Below, one piece after another: positions 49,042 to 59,864 of a stretch of DNA of 64,000 bases. Source of the DNA: Rhodospirillales bacterium (GTDB lineage: Bacteria; Pseudomonadota; Alphaproteobacteria; ATCC43930; CGMCC-115725). Position numbers and translations under genes: made by a program. Within the stretch, counting starts at the first letter, position 1, and each line of letters starts with the position of its first letter. The stretch covers positions 1 to 64,000 of the forward strand of contig JAQGIC010000116.1 in NCBI GenBank assembly GCA_028288725.1, in the 5' to 3' direction. The notes beneath the pieces are model-generated. The model was not told the origin of the DNA. It saw only the letters and a program-made list of their open reading frames with translations, and did no database searches.

Positions 49042-50772
49042 ATGACCTTCAACGGAATTTTCCAGATCGCGATCTTTTGTATCGTGATCATCGCGCTCAC
49101 CCGGCCGCTCGGCGGCTATATGACGCGTGTCTTCAAGGGCGAGAAGACCTTCCTCTCGCCGATCTTCCGCCCGATCGAAGGGCTGCTCTACAAGGTGGCC
49201 GGCGTCGATCCCAACGCCGAGCAGGATTGGCTGGTCTATGGCGCGGCCATGCTGCTGTTCAGCCTGGCCGGTGCCCTGTCGCTCTACGGGCTGATGCGGT
49301 TCCAGGACGTGCTGCCGCTCAATCCGCAAGGGCAAGCGGCGCTGACCCCGGATCTGGCGCTCAACACGGCGATCAGCTTCGTGACCAACACGAACTGGCA
49401 GAGCTATTCCGGCGAAAGCACCATGAGCTATCTGACCCAGATGCTGGGTCTGACGGTGCATAATTTCCTGTCGGCCGCGACCGGCGTGGCGCTGGCGCTC
49501 GCCCTTATCCGTGGTTTCGCCCGGCGCTCGTCCAAGACGATCGGCAATTTCTGGGTCGATATGACCCGCTGCACCTTCTACATCCTGCTGCCGATCTCGT
49601 TCGTCTACGCGCTGGTGCTGTGCTGGCAGGGCGTGCCGCAGACGCTCGGCGCCTACGTCGATGCGACCACGCTCGAGGGCGTGAAGCAGACGATCGCGCT
49701 CGGCCCGGTCGCCTCGCAAGAGGCGATCAAGATGCTCGGCACCAATGGTGGCGGCTTCTTCAATGCGAACTCGGCCCATCCGTTCGAGAATCCGACCGCG
49801 CTCACCAACTTCCTGCAGATCATTTCGATCTTCTCGATCGGGGCGGCACTCACCAACGTGTTCGGCCGCATGGTCGGGGCGGAGAAGCAGGGCTGGGCGA
49901 TCTTCGGCGTCATGGGCATCCTGTTCCTGGCCGGCGTCGCCGTGATCTATCCGGTCGAGGCCGGCGGTAATCCGATGATCGGCGCCATGGGCGTCGACCA
50001 GCACGCGAGCCTGTTGCAGGCCGGCGGCAATATGGAAGGCAAGGAAGTCCGCTTCGGTATCGCCAACTCGGCCCTGTTCGCGACGGTGACGACCGATGCC
50101 TCCTGCGGCGCCGTGAATTCGATGCACGACAGCTTCATGCCCTTGGCCGGCATGATCCCGATGATCAATATCCAGCTGGGCGAGATCATCTTCGGCGGCG
50201 TCGGCTCGGGTCTTTACGGCATGCTGATGTTCGCCATCATCGCGGTCTTCGTCGCCGGGCTGATGGTCGGGCGCACGCCGGAATATCTGGGCAAAAAGCT
50301 CGAGGCACGCGAGGTCAAGATGGCGATGCTCGCCATTCTGATCCTGCCGCTGTCGATCCTGGGCTTCACGGCGGTTGCCGCCGTGTTGCCGGAGACGGCG
50401 CTGGTCGGGCTCAACAACGCCGGGCCGCACGGCTTCTCCGAGGTGCTCTATGCCTATACGTCTGCGACCGGCAACAACGGCAGCGCGTTCGCGGGCTTGA
50501 GCGCCAATACGGTCTTCTGGAACGTGACCCTGGCGATCGCGATGTTCGTCGGCCGCTTCCTGTTCATCGTGCCGATGCTCGCGGTCGCGGGCTCGCTTGG
50601 CGCCAAGAAGATCGTGCCGCCCTCGGTCGGCACCTTCCCGACCGACGGCCCGCTGTTCGTCGGTCTGCTGATCGGCGTCATCCTGATCGTCGGCGGTCTC
50701 ACCTTCTTCCCGGCGCTGGCGCTCGGTCCCGTGGTCGAGCATCTGGCCCTGTCGGCCGGCAGCCTGTTTTAG
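49042..50772 (+). CDS. kdpA: K+-transporting ATPase subunit KdpA
   Basis: ATG 49042 follows GAGGGA by seven bases and gives 576 residues. KdpA is the channel-like K+-selective subunit with four pore loops. Selectivity segments are visible: [34 protein letters not shown] and [11 protein letters not shown]. The complex is made when K+ is scarce. No kdpDE sensor genes follow in the operon, so control must come from elsewhere. A short GTG frame at 48938-49030 between kdpF and kdpA is probably not a gene. Confidence 0.95.
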   Translation: MTFNGIFQIAIFCIVIIALTRPLGGYMTRVFKGEKTFLSPIFRPIEGLLYKVAGVDPNAEQDWLVYGAAMLLFSLAGALSLYGLMRFQDVLPLNPQGQAALTPDLALNTAISFVTNTNWQSYSGESTMSYLTQMLGLTVHNFLSAATGVALALALIRGFARRSSKTIGNFWVDMTRCTFYILLPISFVYALVLCWQGVPQTLGAYVDATTLEGVKQTIALGPVASQEAIKMLGTNGGGFFNANSAHPFENPTALTNFLQIISIFSIGAALTNVFGRMVGAEKQGWAIFGVMGILFLAGVAVIYPVEAGGNPMIGAMGVDQHASLLQAGGNMEGKEVRFGIANSALFATVTTDASCGAVNSMHDSFMPLAGMIPMINIQLGEIIFGGVGSGLYGMLMFAIIAVFVAGLMVGRTPEYLGKKLEAREVKMAMLAILILPLSILGFTAVAAVLPETALVGLNNAGPHGFSEVLYAYTSATGNNGSAFAGLSANTVFWNVTLAIAMFVGRFLFIVPMLAVAGSLGAKKIVPPSVGTFPTDGPLFVGLLIGVILIVGGLTFFPALALGPVVEHLALSAGSLF

Positions 50773-50790
50773 CCCGGAGCACATAAGATC

Positions 50791-52881
<2,091 letters not shown>

Positions 52882-52893
52882 AGGAATCCCGTC

Positions 52894-53490
52894 ATGTTGA
52901 AGGAAATCCGTCCGGCCATCGTCATGATCGTGCTCATGACCGCGATCACGGGCGTCGTCTATCCCTATGCCGTGACCGGTGCCGCCAAGGTCCTGTTCCC
53001 GCATCAGGCCGAAGGCAGCCTGATCGAGAAGGACGGCAAGGTGATCGGCTCCAGTCTGATCGGCCAGAACTTCACCGGCGATCAGTATTTCCACGGCCGG
53101 CCGTCGGCGACGACCGACGCGGATCCGAACGACCCGACCAAGACCGTGCCGGCGCCCTACAAGGCCGATGCTTCGACCGGGTCGAACTACGGCCCGACCT
53201 CTCAGGCGCTGATGGACCGGGTCAAGGGCGATGTCGCGAGTTTGAAGGGCGACACGGATGCGGCCGTGCCGGTCGATCTGGTGACCGCGTCGGCTTCCGG
53301 TCTCGATCCGGACGTGACGCCGGCCGGTGCCCTGTTCCAGGCCGGGCGGGTCGCCAAGGCGCGCAATCTGACGGTGGCGCAGGTCAAGGACCTGATCGCG
53401 TCCCATGTCGAGGGACGCACCGGCGGCATCCTGGGCGAACCGCATGTCAATGTGCTGGCGCTCAACCTGGCGCTGGACGACATCAAATAG
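52894..53490 (+). CDS. kdpC: K+-transporting ATPase subunit KdpC
   Basis: A 198-residue protein with one N-terminal membrane helix ([16 protein letters not shown]) and a periplasmic domain with the KdpC motifs [30 protein letters not shown] and [22 protein letters not shown] precedes the start. It closes the operon, and a strong hairpin follows about 85 bases later. Confidence 0.95.
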   Translation: MLKEIRPAIVMIVLMTAITGVVYPYAVTGAAKVLFPHQAEGSLIEKDGKVIGSSLIGQNFTGDQYFHGRPSATTDADPNDPTKTVPAPYKADASTGSNYGPTSQALMDRVKGDVASLKGDTDAAVPVDLVTASASGLDPDVTPAGALFQAGRVAKARNLTVAQVKDLIASHVEGRTGGILGEPHVNVLALNLALDDIK

Positions 53491-53575
53491 CGTCTACGAC
53501 CACAAGTCCCCTCGCGGTAACGTGATTCGTCTTTGGATGCGGCCGGTCTAATTCTACCGTTCATGTGTTGATCAA

Positions 53576-53607
53576 ACGGCGCGTCCGGTCTTGTCCGGAC
53601 GCGCCGT
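53576..53607 (+). terminator. Terminator hairpin after kdpC
   Basis: A 13-bp perfect stem (53576-53588 and 53595-53607) with a six-base loop, followed by CCTTCTTGG. It ends 16 bases before the next start codon. Confidence 0.75.
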
Positions 53608-53623
53608 CCTTCTTGGATGAAGC

Positions 53624-54838
53624 ATGACGGCGACGGCGATTCCCATGACGAAGCCCGCGAAGATGCGCGATCCGCGGCTCGATTTCTTCCGCGGCATAGC
53701 GATGTTCGTGATCCTGGTCAGCCACACGCGCACCGACTGGCTGTCGGACTGGATCCCCGCGCGCTTCGGCCTTTCCGATGCGGCGGCCATGTTCGTGTTC
53801 ATCTCGGGCTATGCCGGCGGCATGGCCTTCGGCGGGGTCTACAAGCGGGCCGGCTGGCTGCTCGGCACGGCGCGCATCGGCTTGCGTATCTGGCAGCTTT
53901 ATATCGCCCAGATGGCGATCGTGCTGGTCGTCGCCGCGGTTGCGGTCGCGGCCAACCGGTTCATCCCGGGCGAGGATGACTATCGCTCGATCCTGCAGCT
54001 CGATCTGCTGTTCCAGGACCCGTCGGCGGCGCTGCTCGGCATCGCGACGCTGACCTATGTGCCGCATTATCTCGATATTCTGCCGGTCTACATGGTCGTG
54101 CTGTCGCTGGTGCCGATCGCGATCCTGCTCGCCCGGTTCGTCCATCCGCTGGCGGTGCTGGGGGCGTCGGTCGCCCTCTGGGCGCTCGCCAACGCGTTCG
54201 AATGGAACCTGCCGGGCGATGCGAGCGAGCCGCGCGGCTGGTTCTTCGATCCGTTCTGCTGGCAGATCCTGTTTTTCACCGGCTTCTCGCTGTCGATGAA
54301 ATGGCTGAGGCCGCCGCCGGCCGACCGCCGCGTCTTCTGGGCCGCCGTCGCCTCTATCCTGTTCGGCGTCGCGGTCACGGTGCCGGCGATCTACCAGACC
54401 GTGCCCGGCCTGGACGGGATGCAGGCCTGGATCGTCGATCATGCCGACAAGACCTTTCTCGATCCGCTGCAGATTCTGCATTTCTTCGCGACCGCCTATG
54501 TCGCCGTCTATGTGCTGATCGACCGTCTGCACCTGATTCAGCACCCCTATGTCCGCCCGATGGTGAAGTGCGGGCAGCAGGCGCTGTCGCTGTTCCTCGC
54601 CGGCATCATCCTGGCCGACCTCGGCGGCATGGCGTTCGATCGGATGGGTAGCGGGCTGGGCGCTCAGATTTTGATAAACGGCATCTGCTTCGCCGCGCTG
54701 TTCGCCATCGCCTATGGCGTCGCCTGGATCAAAGCCGCACCGTGGAACAAGCCGAAGCTGGTTCCGGCGACGGACAAGGCCGCCGAACCGCCGGCCAATA
54801 GCCGGACCACGATCCTGCCTTCGATTTCGGTCCGCTGA
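53624..54838 (+). CDS. OpgC-domain membrane acyltransferase-like protein
   Basis: A 404-residue protein with about ten membrane helices. It opens with R-D-P-R-L-D-F-F-R-G-I-A-M-F-V-I-L-V-S-H, the OpgC/acyltransferase-3-type active-site region (R, D and H). The family adds succinyl or similar groups to osmoregulated periplasmic glucans or other envelope glycans. The Pro/Lys-rich tail (about residues 375-404) is cytosolic. No opgGH genes are nearby. It precedes the redox-like operon but is separated by 33 bases. Confidence 0.8.
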   Translation: MTATAIPMTKPAKMRDPRLDFFRGIAMFVILVSHTRTDWLSDWIPARFGLSDAAAMFVFISGYAGGMAFGGVYKRAGWLLGTARIGLRIWQLYIAQMAIVLVVAAVAVAANRFIPGEDDYRSILQLDLLFQDPSAALLGIATLTYVPHYLDILPVYMVVLSLVPIAILLARFVHPLAVLGASVALWALANAFEWNLPGDASEPRGWFFDPFCWQILFFTGFSLSMKWLRPPPADRRVFWAAVASILFGVAVTVPAIYQTVPGLDGMQAWIVDHADKTFLDPLQILHFFATAYVAVYVLIDRLHLIQHPYVRPMVKCGQQALSLFLAGIILADLGGMAFDRMGSGLGAQILINGICFAALFAIAYGVAWIKAAPWNKPKLVPATDKAAEPPANSRTTILPSISVR

Positions 54839-54871
54839 CCGCTACAGTCGTTTCGGATGGGAGCGGACGGC

Positions 54872-55084
54872 ATGGGGACGGCTCAGATCATCGTTGCGGG
54901 TGCGGGGCTTTACGGCGCGATCGGTCTCGCCGTGGCGCTCGGTTTCGTCAGCCTGGGGCTTCATCGCGCCATGCCCGACGCCGGCCCGGTCACCTGGGGT
55001 GCGCGCATCCTGCTGCTGCCGGGTGCGGCGCTGCTGTGGCCCTGGGTGCTGCGCCGGTGGCGCGCGGGCGGGGCCCATCCATGA
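54872..55084 (+). CDS. Small membrane protein, first gene of the Rieske operon
   Basis: ATG 54872 lies after GGGAG and gives 70 residues with two hydrophobic helices (I-I-V-A-G-A-G-L-Y-G-A-I-G-L-A-V-A-L-G-F and A-R-I-L-L-L-P-G-A-A-L-L-W-P-W-V-L). The conserved-looking L-P-G-A-x-L-L-W-P-W-V-L-R-R-W recalls small proteins found beside membrane oxidoreductases, but I cannot name the family. Its stop overlaps the next ATG, so it is co-translated with the downstream redox genes. Confidence 0.65.
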   Translation: MGTAQIIVAGAGLYGAIGLAVALGFVSLGLHRAMPDAGPVTWGARILLLPGAALLWPWVLRRWRAGGAHP

Positions 55085-55224
55085 AGCGGCGGCATCGCCG
55101 CTGGCACCGGCGCATCTGGCTGATCCTGCCCTGTCTGATCGGGGCGGTCCTGCTGGCGGCGCTGGTCCTGCGGCCGGCGGCGCCGATCGGCAACGGTCCC
55201 CTGATCAGCGGGAGCGCACGATGA
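55081..55224 (+). CDS. Small single-helix membrane protein of the Rieske operon
   Basis: A 47-residue protein with a very basic start (M-K-R-R-H-R-R-W-H-R-R) and one helix (I-W-L-I-L-P-C-L-I-G-A-V-L-L-A-A-L-V-L). It overlaps its neighbours by ATGA at both ends. Such tiny subunits often stabilise membrane enzyme complexes. No family recognised. Confidence 0.6.
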   Translation: MKRRHRRWHRRIWLILPCLIGAVLLAALVLRPAAPIGNGPLISGSAR

Positions 55225-56291
55225 ACGCCGGCTTTCGGGCGGTTCAGTGGAACAACCACAAACGCCGATACGACATGCTGCTGGTCGTCGGTATCCTGCT
55301 CTATCTCACCGGCTTTTCGCTGCTGGGCCCTCTGCTGCTGCCGTCCGACCATCCGGTGACGCCGGAGATCGTCCGAACCCGCGCGCTCGGCAGTTGCGGG
55401 CTGCTGATGCTGGTCTTGATCCTGGCAATCGGGCCGCTCGCCCGGCTCGATCGGCGCTTCCTGCCGCTGCTCTATAACCGTCGGCATTTCGGCGTGGCGA
55501 CCTGCCTGGTCGCTCTCGCCCATGCCTGGTCGGCGATCGACTGGTACCACGGCCTGGGCCGGCTGCCGCCGCTGGTTTCTCTGCTGTTCAGCAATGCGAA
55601 CTACGGCAGTTTTCTGGGCTTCCCGTTCGAGCTGCTGGGCTTGGCGGCGCTCGTCATCCTGGTCGTGATGGCGGTCACCAGCCACGATTTCTGGCTGGCC
55701 TTTCTGACGCCGCCCGTCTGGAAGGCGATCCATATGGCGGTCTATGCCGCCTTCGGCCTGCTAGTGCTGCACGTGGCGCTGGGCGTGATGCAGGCCGAAC
55801 GCTCGCCGATCGTGCCGATCCTCCTGGGCGGCGCCGTGCTGATGCTGGGCGGGCTGCACATCGCGGCGGCAGGGCGCGAGCGCGCGACCGACGAACGCGC
55901 GCCCACGGCCGATGCGCATGGCTGGCTGATGGTCGGCACGATCGACGAGCTGCTGGCCTCGCTGCCCGACGGACAGGCGCGGATCGTGGTGCCGCAGAGC
56001 GGCGAGCGCATCGCCGTGTTCCGCAACGGCGGGACCCTGTCGGCGATCGTCAATGTCTGCGCGCATCAGAACGGACCGCTCGGCGAGGGCCGGATCATCG
56101 ACGGCTGCGTCACCTGCCCCTGGCACGGCTTCCAGTTCCGGCCCGAGGATGGCTGCGCGCCGGCTCCCTTCACCGACAAGATCGCGACCTACCGCCTGAA
56201 GCGTGAAGCCGGGGCCGTCCTGGTCGATCCCAGCCCGTTGCCGCCCGGGACGCGCGTCGAGCCGCTTGAGTTCGGAACATCCCATGGCTGA
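55221..56291 (+). CDS. MsrQ/ferric reductase-like haem membrane domain fused to a Rieske [2Fe-2S] domain
   Basis: ATG 55221 overlaps the previous stop (356 residues). Residues of about 15-215 hold six hydrophobic helices with a haem-b-like pattern: R-R-H-F-G-V-A-T-C-L-V-A-L-A-H (H101), and W-K-A-I-H (H171) to L-V-L-H (H184). Residues of about 235-350 are a Rieske domain: C280-A-H282 and C299-P-W-H302 bind the cluster. The layout suggests transmembrane electron transfer between haem and a [2Fe-2S] centre. The topology and partner are inference. Neighbouring small membrane proteins and the Cys/His protein downstream may belong to the same complex. Confidence 0.78.
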   Translation: MNAGFRAVQWNNHKRRYDMLLVVGILLYLTGFSLLGPLLLPSDHPVTPEIVRTRALGSCGLLMLVLILAIGPLARLDRRFLPLLYNRRHFGVATCLVALAHAWSAIDWYHGLGRLPPLVSLLFSNANYGSFLGFPFELLGLAALVILVVMAVTSHDFWLAFLTPPVWKAIHMAVYAAFGLLVLHVALGVMQAERSPIVPILLGGAVLMLGGLHIAAAGRERATDERAPTADAHGWLMVGTIDELLASLPDGQARIVVPQSGERIAVFRNGGTLSAIVNVCAHQNGPLGEGRIIDGCVTCPWHGFQFRPEDGCAPAPFTDKIATYRLKREAGAVLVDPSPLPPGTRVEPLEFGTSHG

Positions 56292-57024
56292 CCCGGAGCC
56301 GCCGTTCTATGTCGGCTATCTGAAGCTGCCGCGCGACCTCAGGGGCTTCCTGGTCGCGCTGGTGTCGATCCTGCTCGTCGTCGATGGCGGTCTGGCCATC
56401 CTCGCCTTCGCGGCACAGCCGCCGCATGCGAGCGGCGACTGGGGCAGCGACGAGGCCGTCTACACGGGACAGTTCCAGGCCAGGCCCTATCCGCTCGTGC
56501 GGCTGTTCCCCGCCGGCGGCAGGCCCGCGAGCGTGGTCCTGCTGGTCGGCGAGGGCAAGGACGGGCCGCCGACCGGGATGGACGAACTGGACGGTGCCAT
56601 GGTCGAAGCGCGCGGCTATCCGATCCGGCGCGGCGATCTGGCCGTGCTGCAGATCGACAACCCCCCGGTCCGGCAGGATGCCTCGCGCATGGCGCCGTTG
56701 CCGCAGGGGCCGGCGGAGCCCGCGACGCTAACGGGCGAGATCGTCGATTCCAAATGCTATGCCGGCGCCATGAACCCGGGCGAGGGCAAGGCGCATGAGG
56801 CTTGCGGCTCGTTCTGCCTCTATGGCGGCATTCCGGCCTTGTTCGTGACCCGCGGTGCCGACGGCGGCGCGCGCTGGTACCTGATGGCGGCGCCCGGCGG
56901 CGGCCCGGTCGGCGACGCGGCGCGGGCGCTGGTCGGACGCCCGCTCCGGCTGACGGGGACGATCCGGCGCGGCGACGGGCTGGCCACCTTTACCGTCGCC
57001 CCCGATCAACTGGCGGCCAACTGA
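56284..57024 (+). CDS. Membrane-anchored protein with a Cys/His motif, Rieske operon
   Basis: ATG 56284 overlaps the Rieske gene by eight bases (246 residues). One membrane helix (about 21-44) anchors a periplasmic part. Residues 151-184 carry a striking cluster: G-E-I-V-D-S-K-C158-Y, G-A-M-N-P-G-E-G-K, H171, C174, C178 and G-G-I-P. I recall this C/H cluster as conserved in otherwise unnamed proteins. It could bind a metal or form disulfides. The function is unknown, and operon position suggests a partner of the haem/Rieske protein. Confidence 0.65.
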   Translation: MADPEPPFYVGYLKLPRDLRGFLVALVSILLVVDGGLAILAFAAQPPHASGDWGSDEAVYTGQFQARPYPLVRLFPAGGRPASVVLLVGEGKDGPPTGMDELDGAMVEARGYPIRRGDLAVLQIDNPPVRQDASRMAPLPQGPAEPATLTGEIVDSKCYAGAMNPGEGKAHEACGSFCLYGGIPALFVTRGADGGARWYLMAAPGGGPVGDAARALVGRPLRLTGTIRRGDGLATFTVAPDQLAAN

Positions 57025-57902
57025 TGCGCCGCCTGCTCGCCCTGTTGCTGTGCCTGCTCGCGGCACCGGCGCTCGCCGGGCCGTCGCAGATCCTCCGGAC
57101 CGAGGAGGCGCCCAGCGCCGCCCTGGGCCATCCGCTGGGCTTCGCCCTTTATCTGCCGCCCGACTACGACCAGGGGCACGAGCGGTTGCCGGTCGTCTAT
57201 CTGCTGCACGGCGCCCTGGGCGGGGCGCTGGATTGGGTCGATCAGGGCCACCTGCAGGACATCGTCGACCGGCTGATCGCGCATCATCGCCTGCCGCCGG
57301 TGATTGTCGTCATGCCCGAGGGCGGGCCCAACTCCTGGTACATGGACTCGGCCGTCGACGGGTCGGGCAATGTCGCGACCGCGATCGAGCAGGATCTGCC
57401 GGCCTATATCGAACGCACCTGGCGGGCGCGCACCGATCGCCGCGGCCGGGTCATCGCGGGCTATTCGATGGGCGGCTATGGCGCGCTGCGCTTTGCCTTG
57501 ATGGCACCGGACCGCTACGCCGCCGCGGCCTCGATGAGCGGCGCGTTCTGGACCCAGGTGACGCCCGATACCCGGTTCGACGAGCACATCCAGCATGTCT
57601 TCGAAGGCGCGTTCGGTCGGCCGTTCGACGCGCGGCGCTTCGTTGCCGCCAACCCGATGACCCTGGCCGGGACGATGCGCCGTGACGGGCCGATTCCGGC
57701 GATCTACCTGACCTGTGGGCGGCAGGACCGCTACCACCTGGACCGCGAGCAGGCGATCATGGCCCGGCGTCTCGTCGCCATGCGCGTCCCGGTCGAGACC
57801 GCGCTGACGCCGGGCGATCACGACTGGGATACCTGGTCGGCCGCCTTGCCCGCCGTGCTGCAGTTCCTCGCCCGCTCTTTTGCTGCCGCGCCGAAAAGCT
57901 AG
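57024..57902 (+). CDS. Secreted esterase (alpha/beta hydrolase, esterase D family)
   Basis: The ATG overlaps the previous TGA. The 292-residue precursor has a signal peptide (L-L-A-L-L-L-C-L-L-A-A-P-A-L-A). The fold is that of putative esterases: V-V-Y-L-L-H-G-A-L-G (oxyanion region), nucleophile S148 in G-Y-S-M-G-G-Y-G-A, and a catalytic His in P-G-D-H-D-W-D-T-W. Related enzymes include S-formylglutathione hydrolase, antigen 85 and feruloyl esterases. Being exported, it probably acts on periplasmic esters. Why it ends a redox-like operon is unclear. Confidence 0.82.
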   Translation: MRRLLALLLCLLAAPALAGPSQILRTEEAPSAALGHPLGFALYLPPDYDQGHERLPVVYLLHGALGGALDWVDQGHLQDIVDRLIAHHRLPPVIVVMPEGGPNSWYMDSAVDGSGNVATAIEQDLPAYIERTWRARTDRRGRVIAGYSMGGYGALRFALMAPDRYAAAASMSGAFWTQVTPDTRFDEHIQHVFEGAFGRPFDARRFVAANPMTLAGTMRRDGPIPAIYLTCGRQDRYHLDREQAIMARRLVAMRVPVETALTPGDHDWDTWSAALPAVLQFLARSFAAAPKS

Positions 57903-57993
57903 GCTGCAACAAGGCTTGGCTGCGGGATCGATTGGCGGGGCCCCCTGAGATTGCTATGGTCGCAGCGCTCCCCTCCTAGAGGTTTTCCCCTTC

Positions 57994-58890
57994 ATGATTA
58001 AGTCGCTGCCGGGCGCTGTTCGGCGATTTCTTGCTCAGTCCTTGATCAGGGCGCCGGCACTGCAGCGTCTGCTCGGAAAATCGCGCATTGCTGTCTCCGG
58101 TTCGAATGGGCAAAAATTCGTGCCGAATTTAGACGAGTGGATTCATTCGCACTATTACACCGTGGTTGACGACGCCGCGCACTTCTGCGGCGATATTATC
58201 CGTGGGAAAAGCATTCTCAATGTCGGCTGCGGTGAGATGCTGACGGATTTCGGTCTTCTGCGACTGGATCCCCACAGCATCACCGGCATCGATATTTCGC
58301 CGAAGCCGCCGGGCCATCTGGAACAGGTCCGGGCCAAGCTGGCGGGAAACGGCATCCAGGTGCCGCCAAGCCATGCCGACAAGCTGAGCTTCGTCTGCTA
58401 CGACGGCGAGAATTTCCCCTTTGCCGATGGGCATTTCGAACTGATCTTTTCCTGGTCGGCTTTCGAGCACGTCGCGAATGTGCCTCGGGTTCTGGCGGAG
58501 ATCTCGCGCGTGTTGAAGCCGGGCGGCCACGCCTTCGTCCAGGTCTACCCCTGGTTCCATTGCCTGCACGGCAGCCATCTGACGGATTGGATCGCCGAGC
58601 CTTATTTCCAGCTTCGGCGTCCGGTCGAATGGGTGCGGACGGAACTGGAAAGGCAGGCCGCCCTCCGGCCTGCCGAAGCCGATTTCATCCTGGGGCATAT
58701 GTTCCCGGAATACCGGTCCCTCAACAAAAAATCCGCCCGGCAATTTTATGCTGAGGCCCGAAACGCGGGGTTCCAGGTGATCAAGGCCAAGTTGATCACC
58801 TATGAGCAGGATCTTTCCGCGGCGCCGGCCGACACGGACTTCGCCGATCTGATGATCTTCGGCACCATGATGCTGCTGAAGAAGCCATAG
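57994..58890 (+). CDS. SAM-dependent methyltransferase (type 11)
   Basis: A 298-residue class I methyltransferase with I-L-N-V-G-C-G-E-M-L-T-D-F-G (SAM loop), I-D-I-S-P-K, F-P-F-A-D-G-H-F-E-L-I-F-S-W-S-A-F-E-H-V and R-V-L-K-P-G-G-H-A-F-V-Q-V. The first 140 bases use more A/T-ending codons than the neighbours (AAA, TTT, TTA), hinting at different ancestry, perhaps polysaccharide biosynthesis. The acceptor is unknown. It is flanked by unrelated genes. Confidence 0.8.
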   Translation: MIKSLPGAVRRFLAQSLIRAPALQRLLGKSRIAVSGSNGQKFVPNLDEWIHSHYYTVVDDAAHFCGDIIRGKSILNVGCGEMLTDFGLLRLDPHSITGIDISPKPPGHLEQVRAKLAGNGIQVPPSHADKLSFVCYDGENFPFADGHFELIFSWSAFEHVANVPRVLAEISRVLKPGGHAFVQVYPWFHCLHGSHLTDWIAEPYFQLRRPVEWVRTELERQAALRPAEADFILGHMFPEYRSLNKKSARQFYAEARNAGFQVIKAKLITYEQDLSAAPADTDFADLMIFGTMMLLKKP

Positions 58891-58954
58891 GACCATCCGT
58901 GTTGCGGTCCATGGCGCCGTTGTGCAGGGCAGATGCCGCGGCTATGACGACGGG

Positions 58955-59818
58955 ATGAAGCCGCCAGTCGACATAAATCCGCCTTTGCCGATCGGCGTCT
59001 TCGATTCCGGTGTCGGCGGCCTCACCGTGCTGGGCGCCCTGCAGCGCCGCTTGCCGGGCGAGGCGATGATCTATCTGGGCGATACCGCCCGGGTGCCCTA
59101 TGGCCCGAAAAGTCCAGAGACCGTCGCCGCCTACGCCGACGAGGCGGCGGCGCATCTGGTCGCCGAGGGCATCAAGCTGCTGGTCGTCGCCTGCAATACG
59201 GCGACGGTCCATGCGCTCGCCGGCTTGCAGCGCCGATATCCCACCTTGCCGATCGTCGGCGTGGTCGAACCGGGTGCCGCGGCGGCGGCCATCGCATCCA
59301 GAAGCGGCCGGATCGCGGTCATCGCGACCGAGGGCACGGTGCGATCCGGCGCCTATGACGCGGCGATCAAGCGGCTGCGGCCCGAGGCCAAGGTGGTGTC
59401 GCGCGCTTGTGGCATGCTGGTGGCGCTGGCCGAGGAAGGCTGGGCCGGGGATATCGTGGCCGAGGCGGTGCTGCGCCGCTATCTGGGGCCGATGTTCGAA
59501 CAGGATCCGCATGCGGCGCCGGATTGCCTGGTGCTGGGCTGCACGCATTTTCCGCTGTTCACGGCGGCGATCCGCACGATGTTCGGCCCATGGGTGACGC
59601 TGGTCGACAGTTCGGCGACCGTGGCCGAAGCGGTCGCGGCCCTGCTGTCCGCGCGCGGTCTTGCCCGGCCCGCCGGGACGGCCGTGGCGGCGACCCGCTA
59701 TCTGGTGACCGACGGCCCGGACCGCTTCGCCTTGATCGCCTCGCGCTTTCTGGGTCAGCGGATCGAGCCCGCCGCGGTCGAGCGCATCGCGCTGCCCGCG
59801 CGGACCAAAGATGCTTGA
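58955..59818 (+). CDS. murI: Glutamate racemase
   Basis: ATG 58955 gives 287 residues. The two catalytic cysteines are C80 (V-V-A-C-N-T-A) and C196 (L-G-C-T-H-F-P-L), and D17 lies in F-D-S-G-V-G-G. MurI makes D-glutamate for peptidoglycan in the cytosol. The gene is monocistronic here and ends against a flagellin gene on the other strand. Confidence 0.93.
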   Translation: MKPPVDINPPLPIGVFDSGVGGLTVLGALQRRLPGEAMIYLGDTARVPYGPKSPETVAAYADEAAAHLVAEGIKLLVVACNTATVHALAGLQRRYPTLPIVGVVEPGAAAAAIASRSGRIAVIATEGTVRSGAYDAAIKRLRPEAKVVSRACGMLVALAEEGWAGDIVAEAVLRRYLGPMFEQDPHAAPDCLVLGCTHFPLFTAAIRTMFGPWVTLVDSSATVAEAVAALLSARGLARPAGTAVAATRYLVTDGPDRFALIASRFLGQRIEPAAVERIALPARTKDA

Positions 59819-59834
59819 CGGAAGGCGGACGGGA

Positions 59835-59848
59835 AGGGGTTAACCCCT
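59835..59848. terminator. Short palindrome between murI and flagellin genes
   Basis: AGGGGTTAACCCCT is a perfect 14-bp palindrome with a few T residues on either side, lying between convergent genes. A weak bidirectional terminator is possible. Confidence 0.35.
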
Positions 59849-59864
59849 CTTCGTGGGTCCGAGC

